This document shows, piece by piece, positions 5,614 to 12,270 of a stretch of 12,270 bases of DNA. The notes under the pieces are model-generated. The model was given only the letters and a program-made list of their open reading frames with translations. It was not told the DNA's origin and made no database searches. Position 1 is the first letter of the stretch. Each line of letters begins with the position of its first letter. The position numbers and the translations under genes were made by a program. Where the stretch lies: contig JAOUGY010000089.1 in the NCBI GenBank assembly GCA_029865445.1, positions 1 to 12,270 of the forward strand, given 5' to 3'. This stretch comes from Acidimicrobiia bacterium. GTDB taxonomy: Bacteria > Actinomycetota > Acidimicrobiia > Spongiisociales > ZC4RG35.

Positions 5614-8600
5614 TCACCTGGTCGCTTGTTCGAGAGCCCGGCGGATTCGTTTTGCGCTGACGGCTTCTCGGGTTCCCAGATGTTGGGCGAAGAGGCTCAC
5701 CCGGAGTTCTTGGAGCTGCCAGGCGATGACTGTGAGTTCGGGTGACGTACCGATTGCCTCGACCGTCCTGTCGAATTCGGTTTCGAGAGCTCTGATCTCC
5801 TCCATGGCCGCGCGGTCTCTTTCTGGTCGGCTCGCCAACTTGTGGAGCCTGTGCTCGGCTGCTCTCAGGTATCGAGCCACATCGGCCAGCCGTCCCGCTC
5901 CGACCCCCGTGACGAAGTCTGGATAGATGAGTTGGTTGGCTTGGGCGGCGACGTCGTCGATGGCATCAGATGCCGCCACCGGAGCCTCGTCGACGGCCAG
6001 GCCGAGGTCCCACAGTGCCTCGAGCACGGCGAGCGAGTGTTCGGCCACCGACGCCACGGTGTCGGCCAGTTGGTCTTTCACAACTGTGAGCAATCGATCG
6101 AAGGCTCGACCGTCCCACACCGGACCGCCGCCGCGGTCGATGACTTCGTCGACCGCAGCCCCCAGGCAGTCCTCCACCCACCTGCTTGGTGTGTCGTACG
6201 GGCCGATGCGGATCAACGCCCGCGCCCGGTCGTCGAGGACGTGGCGGAGCAGTTTGGCGGGCGACGGCAGTTGGAGAAGTACCAGTCGCCGAAGGCCGGC
6301 GCGCGAGGTGCGCCGCTGATCGGCGATTGTTGGGGTGAGCCGTATCGAAACGGAGTCACCGTCGTCGGACAGTGCGGGAAACGCCCGGATCTGCTGTCCT
6401 GGTACCCCGACCCTCACCTCCTGGGGCAGCTCGCCGAAGCTCCACTTGGTCAGCCCCGACTGCTCGAGTGGATGGGTCGACTCGTCCCGGCGCGCCGGTG
6501 AATCGAGGCCGTCTCGCAGCCGTCTCAGATCGGGGCCGGAGGCGAGCACCTCGCCGTTGTCACCAATGATCCGGATGAGCGGGCGGAGGTGTTCGGGGAC
6601 ACGGTCGAGGTCGAATGCGTCCGGGCCGATGGGGGTACCGGCGATTCTCGTCAGCTCTCTTCGCAACGCGACAAAGAGTCCCTCGGTTCCCGGCTCCAGT
6701 CTTCCCAGAACCGCCTGAACGGTGTCGCCGATGGGCAGGAACAGCTTCCGGAGGGCCTTCGGGAGTGATCTGACGAGAGCGTCGATGAGTTCGGCTCGCA
6801 GTCCCGGCACCTGCCATTCGAAGACCGACGGGTCGACGCGGTCCACCTGGTCGAGGGTGAGGTCGATGGTCACGCCATCGCTGGGACTGGACGGATCGAA
6901 CTCGTAGTGGATGGGCAATTCCAGGTCCCCGTGTCTCCACACCTCGGGGAACTGGTCCGAGTTCGCCCGGTCGGCGGCAGGGTCGAAGACATCGTCGAGC
7001 GTCAGATCGAGGAGCGTGGGCGTCTCCGTGCGCTGATCTCGCCACCAGCGGTCGAACCGACGGGTGTCGAACACGTCGGGTGGCACCCTGGCGTCGAAGA
7101 AGCCGGCGAGAGCCTCGTCGCCGACGAGAAGGTCGAACCGGCGTTCCCGGGTCGCCGTCGCTTCGGCTTGTTCGAGCACGTCGGCGTTGTGCCGCACGAA
7201 GTCGTGGTGGGACGACCATTCGCCGAGCACCAGAGCGTGACGGATGAAGAGATCGCGCGACGCGGCAGCGTCTATTCGTCCGTAGCCGACCGTGCGATCG
7301 GCGCTGAGTCGGAGCCCGAGCATCGTGACGGTCTCGCGGGCGACCGCGGCACCCCGATCGGCGTCCCACCACGGCTCCGAGTGTGTTCGGACGACCATGT
7401 GGGCGCCCGCGGTCTCGATCCAGGCCGGGTCGATCCGGGCGACCCCGCGGGCCCACAGTCGGCTGGTCTCGACGAGATCCACAGCCATGACCCATTCCGG
7501 AGCTTGCTTGAAAAGCGTCGATCCGGGAGCGATCGCAAACCGGATTCCACGGGCGCCGTGGTACTCGAACGACTTCGGGTCTTTGTGGCCGATGTGGGAC
7601 AGGAATCCCGTGAGCATCGTCCGGTGGATCGCGTCGGGCGTGGCCGGTTTGCGGTTCATCGTCAAGCCGAGGTCGTTGGCGTACCCCCTCAGCTGGGATC
7701 GAATGTCCTGCCACTCTCGGACCCGACGGTAGTTGAGGAACTCGTCCCGGCACATCCGCCGGAACGCATTCGAACTGCGTTCTCGCCGCTCTGTCATCAC
7801 GTGGTTCCACAGCGCAAGCATGCCCAGCAGATCCGACGTCGAATCGGCGAAACGGCGGTGTTTTGCGTCGGCGGCTTCGCGTTGGTCAAGAGGCCGCTCC
7901 CGGGGATCCTGGATCGAGAGTGCGGCCGTGAGGACCAGCATCTCCCGGAGGCACCCGTTGCGGTCGGCCTCGATGAGGACGCGAGCGAGCCTCGGGTCGA
8001 TGGGAAAGACTGCCATCCTCCGGCCCAACGCCGTCAACTCGATGCGCTCTCTCCGACCGGTGGTCGCGCCGAGTTCCTCCAACAACAGAATCCCCTGCCG
8101 GACGGCCCGGCGGTCGGGCGGGTCGAGGAACGGGAAGGCGTCGATCGAACCGAGGTCCAGGGCCGCCATCTTCAGCAGCACCGAGGCGAGATTGGTCCGG
8201 AGGATCTCCGGTTCTGTGAATTCGGGCCGCGCCTCGAAGTCGGCCTCCGAGTACAGGCGAACACAGATGCCCGGACCCAGCCGCCCGCACCGGCCGGCCC
8301 GTTGGTTGGCAGATGCCTGGCTGACCGGCTCTATGGGAAGGCGCTGGACCCCCGTCCGGCCTGAGCGCGAGATCCGGGCCGTGCCGGGATCGATCACGAA
8401 TCGGACCCCGGGCACGGTGATGGATGTTTCGGCGACATTCGTGGCGAGGACGATCCGGCGACCGGTGTGGGGGGCGAAAACACGGTGCTGGTCGGTCGAC
8501 GAGAGCCTGCCGTACAAGGGGAGGATCTCGGTGTGTCTCAGCTCGAGTTCGCCCAAAGCGTCGGCGGCGTCTCGGATCTCGCGCTCACCCGAACAGAACA

Positions 8601-9453
8601 CCAGGATGTCGCCGTCACCGGCTCCTACGAGTTCGATGACGGCGTCACAGATCGCCTGAGGCTGATCCTGGTTGTCGATCGGTGGCCGGTACCTGATCTC
8701 CACCGGATGGGTCCGACCTGACACCTCGACCACCGGCGCATCGAAGTGCTCGGCAAACCGTTCGGTGTCGATGGTTGCCGATGTGATGATCAGTTTCAGG
8801 TCGGGTCGTCGTCTGAGGAGCGAGTGCAGGTAGCCGAGCAGAAAGTCGATGTTGAGGCTTCGCTCGTGGGCCTCGTCGATGATGATCGTGTCGTACGCGA
8901 GCAGATCGGGGTCGTTGTGGATCTCGGCGAGCAGGACGCCGTCGGTCATCACCTTGATGAGGGATCTGTCTCCGACCTGGTCGGTGAACCTGATCTTGAA
9001 CCCGACGAGGTCGCCCACGGTCGACCCGAGTTCGGTAGCGACCCGCTCGGCGATCGATCGCGCCGCGATACGCCGAGGCTGGGTGTGGCCGATCAACCCA
9101 TCGACGCCGCGGCCCATCTCCAAGCACAGCTTGGGGAGCTGAGTGCTCTTCCCCGACCCGGTTTCCCCCGCAACCACCACCACCTGGTTGGCAGCGATCG
9201 CCGCCGCCAGATCCTCCAACCGTTCGACGATGGGCAGTTCGGCGGGGTATTCGACCTTTGAAGGAGCCGCATGGATCCGTCTTGATCGAGCTTCGACCGC
9301 CCGATCCAGGTCGGCCTCGATTCGTTTCAGAACCTCCTGACGCCGGCCGGCCTGCTTGATCCGCTCGGCTCCGCCGATGCGCTTGAGAAACCGCGCCCGA
9401 TCGCGGGTCGACAGTTCGTCGAGGTGAGCACGGAGATGAGACAGGTCGGACAC
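5614..9453 (-). CDS. hrpA: ATP-dependent RNA helicase HrpA (DEAH/RHA family)
   Basis: 1279 residues, a usual full length for HrpA. After an N-terminal helical region rich in Arg, Lys and Glu (1-70), the RecA-like helicase core shows Walker A GETGSGKST (96-104), QPRRIAARS (125-133), DEAH (193-196), SAT (225-227), TNVAETSITVPGV (338-350) and QRAGRCGR (384-391). The ratchet/HA2 region (about 430-590) and an OB-fold (about 615-680, GFLSHIGHKDPKSFEY) follow, then the long HrpA-specific C-terminal region (DUF3418 type, about 700-1279). These enzymes unwind RNA or ribonucleoprotein in an NTP-dependent manner; in E. coli HrpA has been linked to mRNA processing and, more recently, to rescue of stalled ribosomes. 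The start is GTG 9453, without a clear Shine-Dalgarno or -10 box. An inverted-repeat element begins 22 bp upstream, so the promoter must lie within it or upstream in the acyltransferase operon. Confidence 0.93.
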   Translation of the reverse strand: MSDLSHLRAHLDELSTRDRARFLKRIGGAERIKQAGRRQEVLKRIEADLDRAVEARSRRIHAAPSKVEYPAELPIVERLEDLAAAIAANQVVVVAGETGSGKSTQLPKLCLEMGRGVDGLIGHTQPRRIAARSIAERVATELGSTVGDLVGFKIRFTDQVGDRSLIKVMTDGVLLAEIHNDPDLLAYDTIIIDEAHERSLNIDFLLGYLHSLLRRRPDLKLIITSATIDTERFAEHFDAPVVEVSGRTHPVEIRYRPPIDNQDQPQAICDAVIELVGAGDGDILVFCSGEREIRDAADALGELELRHTEILPLYGRLSSTDQHRVFAPHTGRRIVLATNVAETSITVPGVRFVIDPGTARISRSGRTGVQRLPIEPVSQASANQRAGRCGRLGPGICVRLYSEADFEARPEFTEPEILRTNLASVLLKMAALDLGSIDAFPFLDPPDRRAVRQGILLLEELGATTGRRERIELTALGRRMAVFPIDPRLARVLIEADRNGCLREMLVLTAALSIQDPRERPLDQREAADAKHRRFADSTSDLLGMLALWNHVMTERRERSSNAFRRMCRDEFLNYRRVREWQDIRSQLRGYANDLGLTMNRKPATPDAIHRTMLTGFLSHIGHKDPKSFEYHGARGIRFAIAPGSTLFKQAPEWVMAVDLVETSRLWARGVARIDPAWIETAGAHMVVRTHSEPWWDADRGAAVARETVTMLGLRLSADRTVGYGRIDAAASRDLFIRHALVLGEWSSHHDFVRHNADVLEQAEATATRERRFDLLVGDEALAGFFDARVPPDVFDTRRFDRWWRDQRTETPTLLDLTLDDVFDPAADRANSDQFPEVWRHGDLELPIHYEFDPSSPSDGVTIDLTLDQVDRVDPSVFEWQVPGLRAELIDALVRSLPKALRKLFLPIGDTVQAVLGRLEPGTEGLFVALRRELTRIAGTPIGPDAFDLDRVPEHLRPLIRIIGDNGEVLASGPDLRRLRDGLDSPARRDESTHPLEQSGLTKWSFGELPQEVRVGVPGQQIRAFPALSDDGDSVSIRLTPTIADQRRTSRAGLRRLVLLQLPSPAKLLRHVLDDRARALIRIGPYDTPSRWVEDCLGAAVDEVIDRGGGPVWDGRAFDRLLTVVKDQLADTVASVAEHSLAVLEALWDLGLAVDEAPVAASDAIDDVAAQANQLIYPDFVTGVGAGRLADVARYLRAAEHRLHKLASRPERDRAAMEEIRALETEFDRTVEAIGTSPELTVIAWQLQELRVSLFAQHLGTREAVSAKRIRRALEQATR

Positions 9454-9475
9454 GGCCGAGCCATGATCGCGCGAA

Positions 9476-9551
9476 GTTGTCCCCCACGAAGTGGGGGAAG
9501 GTCCCTGCCAGCGACCGAAGGGAGCTGGGAGGTAGGGGGAACGCTCAACGC
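9476..9551 (+). repeat. Left arm of the inverted-repeat element
   Basis: A 76-bp arm ending inward at CTCAACGC. Hairpin A is CCCCCAC (9481-9487), loop GAA, GTGGGGG (9491-9497). Hairpin B is CCAGC (9508-9512), a GA/GA internal mismatch, CC, loop GAA, GG, GCTGG (9524-9528). After hairpin B come GGGAGGTAGGGGG and the inner end. By eye it matches the reverse complement of the right arm over most of its length, with a few short gaps. Confidence 0.7.
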
Positions 9552-9555
9552 AGGA

Positions 9556-9571
9556 TCACCGTCTGCGGTGA
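9556..9571. repeat. Core hairpin inside the element
   Basis: TCACCG and CGGTGA form a perfect 6-bp stem around a TCTG loop, just inside the left arm. The remaining core (about 9572-9652) shows no gene or further clear structure. Confidence 0.5.
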
Positions 9572-9652
9572 ACAACCGAAACCCCCGCCGGCACTCCAAG
9601 ACTCGCAAGGGCGCCATCCCAAGAGATCTGTCACCCAGGAAACCCGACTCCC

Positions 9653-9720
9653 GCGTTGAGGAGCCCCCTACCTCCCGGCCTTCGGCCGGCAGGAACCTTC
9701 CCCCCTTTCCGGGGGACAAC
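9653..9720 (-). repeat. Right arm of the inverted-repeat element
   Basis: A 68-bp arm, inverted relative to the left one. It begins inward with GCGTTGAG (9653) and contains CCGGCC/TTC/GGCCGG (9675-9689, the equivalent of hairpin B) and CCCCC/TTTCC/GGGGG (9701-9715, the equivalent of hairpin A). It starts 9 bp past the acyltransferase stop codon, so on the minus strand it could also end that transcript, although no T-run follows. Confidence 0.7.
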
Positions 9721-9729
9721 CGGAGGGTC

Positions 9730-11025
9730 TTACGATCCGCGAGCGATGATGCGGCCGGTGAGGGCGCCGGCGAAGGGGAGGGCGAGGTATTCCCAGTTGA
9801 GACCGGACTCGTCACCGACGCCGAAGTAAGCGAGGGTTCCGAGGCCGGCGCACACCAGGACCACGGCCGCTATCGCCCGCCAGGCGGGAGGTGCGGGGAT
9901 CTCGCCCCGTGGTCGTTCGAAGCGTCCGAACACGACGATGAACGGCGTGACGGCCACCGCCATGAACACGATCCACAGCGGTCGGGTGGCCCACCACAGG
10001 CCGGTGCCCGCCGGGGTGCGCAAGCCCAAACCATCGAATGCGAGTGAAACGGCCAGAACGGCGACCATCGCCGTGAGGTGCCAGAGGTAGAGCGTCATGA
10101 TGAGTCCGTTGACCAGCACGGTCCCGGTCCAGAGTCGACCCGACTCGAGCTTGCGGCGTGCCGGGTGTTCCAAGGCAAGGAGGACGCCCGCTTGGAGAAG
10201 GCCCAGAGCGAACAGCGGCAGCCGGGGCGGAAGCGTGTTGTTCGACTCCGCTCCGGGCACACCAACCATGCTCACCGGGTAGTCGAAGAGGGTCACGAGG
10301 ACGATGAGCGCGACGAGTCCTGCCCCGGCCAGCGACAGCGACCTCTTCCGGTCTGCCAACCGGCCGTCGCGCCAGGCAAACCCGAGTTGATGGACGCCAC
10401 CCCAGATGAAGAGATAGTTGAGAAACCCGATCGGGTCGTTGCCCGTGGAGATCGACACCAAGTCGGTCACAACGGCGGCGGCTCCCATCGCCGTCACCGA
10501 GGCCCATCCGAATCGATCCCACAAGATCAGGGCGACCGGAGCGAGCGCCGCCACCGCCACGTACACGGCGAGGAACCACACGGGGACCAGGGCCGTCTGA
10601 GACCCGATCTTCACGAGTTCTCGATCGAACCCGACTCCGATCAGGATGGCGGCGATCACGGTCCACACCGCCAGCAGGGCGAGGACCGGGAGCACCAGGC
10701 GTCGGAGCCGGGCGTGCAGCCACTCGCCGTACGGTGTCCCGCGTTCGCGGCTCGATCGCCACGAGGCGGCGTTGGAGTAGCCGCCGACCACGAAGAAGAT
10801 CGGCATCACCTGGAAGACCCAGGTGAGCCACTGTGTCCACGGCAGGTCCGCCAGGATGTGTCCGGCTTTCAGGTCACCGGATGGTGTGATCTCCGGGGCT
10901 GCCATGAGCCAGTGCCCTAGAACGACAACGAGGATCGAATACGCCCGGAGGGCGTCGACGTACCGGTTGCGATCGGCTCCGGCCTTCTGCCCGGTTGCTC
11001 GGGCTTTCTCCCACAGCGTGTGCAT
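9730..11025 (-). CDS. Acyltransferase-3 family integral membrane protein (paralogue 1)
   Basis: A 431-residue multi-pass membrane protein of the acyltransferase-3 family (PF01757), whose members move acyl groups onto sugars or other envelope molecules. The N-terminal signature RNRYVDALRAYSILVVVLGHW (19-39) carries the family Arg and the conserved membrane His38. Further hydrophobic segments lie at about 69-88, 107-133, 148-169, 175-193, 200-216, 230-248, 268-286, 303-329, 345-366, 384-402 and 412-427. PWTQWLTW (62-69), FFVVGGYSNA (77-86) and YLWHLTAMVAVL (313-324, His316) are shared almost exactly with the paralogue upstream. The start is ATG 11025 with AAGGA 7 nt upstream. It lies 48 bp after the paralogue's stop, so the two are probably one operon. 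The acyl donor and acceptor cannot be told from sequence. Confidence 0.85.
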   Translation of the reverse strand: MHTLWEKARATGQKAGADRNRYVDALRAYSILVVVLGHWLMAAPEITPSGDLKAGHILADLPWTQWLTWVFQVMPIFFVVGGYSNAASWRSSRERGTPYGEWLHARLRRLVLPVLALLAVWTVIAAILIGVGFDRELVKIGSQTALVPVWFLAVYVAVAALAPVALILWDRFGWASVTAMGAAAVVTDLVSISTGNDPIGFLNYLFIWGGVHQLGFAWRDGRLADRKRSLSLAGAGLVALIVLVTLFDYPVSMVGVPGAESNNTLPPRLPLFALGLLQAGVLLALEHPARRKLESGRLWTGTVLVNGLIMTLYLWHLTAMVAVLAVSLAFDGLGLRTPAGTGLWWATRPLWIVFMAVAVTPFIVVFGRFERPRGEIPAPPAWRAIAAVVLVCAGLGTLAYFGVGDESGLNWEYLALPFAGALTGRIIARGS

Positions 11026-11032
11026 GATCTGA

Positions 11033-11037
11033 TCCTT
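11033..11037 (-). promoter_or_regulatory. Ribosome binding site of acyltransferase paralogue 1
   Basis: AAGGA on the minus strand ends 7 nt before the ATG at 11025, within the 48-bp gap between the two paralogues. No terminator or promoter is evident in that gap, which supports cotranscription. Confidence 0.6.
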
Positions 11038-11073
11038 CGGCCCGATGGCAGTATCGCTGAACCGAAGCCCGAT

Positions 11074-12270
11074 TCACGTCTCGTTCGAGCCGACGAGCCC
11101 ACCGGCGAGAATCCCGACCGACGTGAGCGCCACGGCCGTCAGGTTGAACCCGTCACTGTCGACCAGTCCGTTCTTGGCGAGTAGGCCGAGCCCCGCGCAC
11201 AGAGCAAGCACCGCCACAACCGGTTTCCACACCGGTGGAGCGGGTCTGCGGTCCCGTTGCGGTCGCTCGAACCGGGCCACGACGGCTACCACCGGGAGGG
11301 TGAGGATCGCCAGGAAACCGACCCAGATCGGACGGGTGAACCACCACAGTGGGCTGTCGGGATCGAGGCCGAGTCCGATCCCGCCGAGCCCCAGCGACAC
11401 TGCCAGCACGGCCACCATCACGGTCAAATGCCACAGGTAGAGGCTCATGATCGACCCGTTGACAGCGATCACGGCCGTCCATGGCCGGCGCCGCGTCAGC
11501 CAGCTCTCGAGCCTGGACTCGAAGATCATGGCCAGCCCGAACTGGAAGATGCCGAGCGCGACCAATGTCACCTTGGGCGGGTTCGAATTCGTCACGGCGA
11601 CGTTGTCGAGGCCGACCATGGCGATGGGGTACGGGCCGAAGAAGACGAGCGAGGCGAGGGCGACGAGACCACCGATAGCAGTGGACAGGCGGGCAACGAT
11701 TCCCCCGATGGCGCCGTCCGCCCAGGCGTAGCCGAGCATGTGGACGGCGTTCCAGACGAACAGATAGTTGAGCCAGATCACGTCGTGGAACCCGAAACCG
11801 AGCGCGAGTACGTCCACGGTCCCGGCGAGAAAGGCGAAGGCGGCGAACGCCGACCAGCGGAACCGATCCCAGGTTGCCAGCGTCCACGGCGCCGTCATGA
11901 CGATCAGGACGTAGGTGGCGAGGAACCAGGTGGGAACGAGTGCCGCCTGGGTGGCCACCTTGATGAGACTCGGCTCGAGACCGGAGGCGAGCGCCACGGC
12001 TGCCACCGGCACCCAGAAGAGCAGTACCGGAACGGCGGGGAGGATGAGCCGCCGCAGCCGACTCCTCAACCAGACGGCGTAGGCGACGCCGCGCCCGTGA
12101 GCCGATCGCCAGGCAACGGCGTTGGCGTAGCCACCCACGAAGAAGAAAACGGGCATGACCTGGAGGATCCAGGTGAGCCATTGGGTCCAGGGTGCGTCCG
12201 CCAGGAGCCGCCCGATCTGCACTCGACCGTCGACGATCTCCGGTGATGCCATGATCCAGTGCCCGATCAC
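11074..12270 (-). CDS. Acyltransferase-3 family integral membrane protein (paralogue 2), 5' end beyond window
   Basis: 398 codons are visible and the frame stays open to the right edge. Alignment with paralogue 1 puts the first visible residues (IGHWIMASPEI) at the conserved membrane His, so about 34 N-terminal residues lie outside; the GTG at 12270-12268 is an internal Val codon, not the start. Shared blocks include PWTQWLTWILQVMPVFFFVG, LRRLILP, TQAALVPTWFLATYV, LNYLFVWNAVHMLGYAW, YLWHLTVMVAVLAVSL and RFERP. Like its neighbour it is a polytopic acyltransferase-3 family protein, probably acylating an envelope glycan or lipid. The two differ in loops and in the C-terminal 50 residues, so they may have different substrates. 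It stops 48 bp before paralogue 1 and likely leads it in an operon. Confidence 0.85.
   Translation of the reverse strand: MIGHWIMASPEIVDGRVQIGRLLADAPWTQWLTWILQVMPVFFFVGGYANAVAWRSAHGRGVAYAVWLRSRLRRLILPAVPVLLFWVPVAAVALASGLEPSLIKVATQAALVPTWFLATYVLIVMTAPWTLATWDRFRWSAFAAFAFLAGTVDVLALGFGFHDVIWLNYLFVWNAVHMLGYAWADGAIGGIVARLSTAIGGLVALASLVFFGPYPIAMVGLDNVAVTNSNPPKVTLVALGIFQFGLAMIFESRLESWLTRRRPWTAVIAVNGSIMSLYLWHLTVMVAVLAVSLGLGGIGLGLDPDSPLWWFTRPIWVGFLAILTLPVVAVVARFERPQRDRRPAPPVWKPVVAVLALCAGLGLLAKNGLVDSDGFNLTAVALTSVGILAGGLVGSNET

Larger units (their letters stand above)
9476..9720. repeat. Inverted-repeat (MITE/BIME-like) element filling the hrpA upstream gap
   Basis: A 245-bp element bounded by GTTGTCCCCC at 9476 and its reverse complement at 9711-9720. 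It has two imperfect inverted arms (9476-9551 and 9653-9720) around a core of 101 bp. Each arm holds two hairpins, and the core holds a third. It occupies nearly all of the 276 bp between the downstream acyltransferase gene's stop (9730) and the hrpA start (9453). No target-site duplication is obvious, and no transposase is encoded. Frames running through it on either strand look like structure-driven noise (PPTSQLPS, LPAEGREVGG). It resembles non-autonomous palindromic repeats (MITE, or paired REP units) and could also act as terminator or RNA structure. No second copy lies in the window. Confidence 0.7.

Noticed and set aside
6907..8364. Long plus-strand frame of 485 codons opposite hrpA
   Set aside because: The minus strand carries the intact helicase with all motifs; the plus frame shows no domain.
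9327..9815. Minus-strand 162-codon frame spanning the inverted-repeat element
   Set aside because: It runs across the hrpA start, both repeat arms and the end of the acyltransferase gene. Its sequence is dictated by the hairpins, and it has no ribosome site that I can see.
12268..12270. GTG at the right edge as the start of acyltransferase paralogue 2
   Set aside because: Alignment to paralogue 1 shows about 34 more N-terminal residues, including the conserved Arg region, should precede it, so it is an internal codon at a truncated gene end.

Overview
This GC-rich window reads as bacterial chromosome, most likely from an actinobacterium and plausibly class Acidimicrobiia. The main clue is a secreted protein carrying three S-layer-homology repeats of the cysteine-containing 'GITxGC...CPxxxVTRGQMAAFL' type, which I associate with that class. 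Supporting hints are GTG and TTG starts and two genes whose start codon lies exactly six bases after a TANNNT box with no Shine-Dalgarno, as in leaderless actinobacterial transcripts. The taxonomic call is an inference. Coding density is high. I see no tRNA, rRNA, CRISPR array, integrase or transposase.

Layout, left to right. (1) Positions 1-1484, minus strand: a two-gene unit. A YibE/F-type multi-pass membrane protein is followed, with an 11-bp overlap, by a RimK/LysX-linked 'ATP-dependent zinc protease' (retropepsin-like) that runs off the left edge. (2) Positions 1510-3258, minus: a secreted cell-surface protein made of three SLH repeats, a poly-glycine hinge and seven beta-propeller-like repeats. 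It ends at a strong hairpin terminator. (3) Positions 3363-5595, plus: a compact operon of metY (O-acetylhomoserine sulfhydrylase), a CoA-binding protein (YccU type) and a small beta-carbonic anhydrase-like enzyme, joined by ATGA and TTGA overlaps. It is divergent from the SLH gene. (4) Positions 5614-9453, minus: a full-length HrpA-type DEAH RNA helicase, convergent with the operon at an 18-bp gap. (5) Positions 9454-9729: a 276-bp gap almost completely filled by an inverted-repeat element. Its two imperfect arms of about 70 bp, each folding into two hairpins, flank a core of about 100 bp. (6) Positions 9730-12270, minus: two tandem paralogous acyltransferase-3 family membrane proteins, the upstream one cut by the right edge.

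How the genes may work together. The clearest functional module is the metY operon. MetY uses sulfide and O-acetylhomoserine to make homocysteine. A CoA-binding protein and a beta-CA-fold enzyme are translationally coupled to it. The beta-CA family includes carbonyl-sulfide and carbon-disulfide hydrolases as well as CO2 hydratases, so the third gene could supply sulfide to MetY. This is a hypothesis. The acyltransferases, SLH protein and YibE/F protein all point to envelope functions but show no specific shared pathway. No defence system, prophage or biosynthetic cluster is visible.
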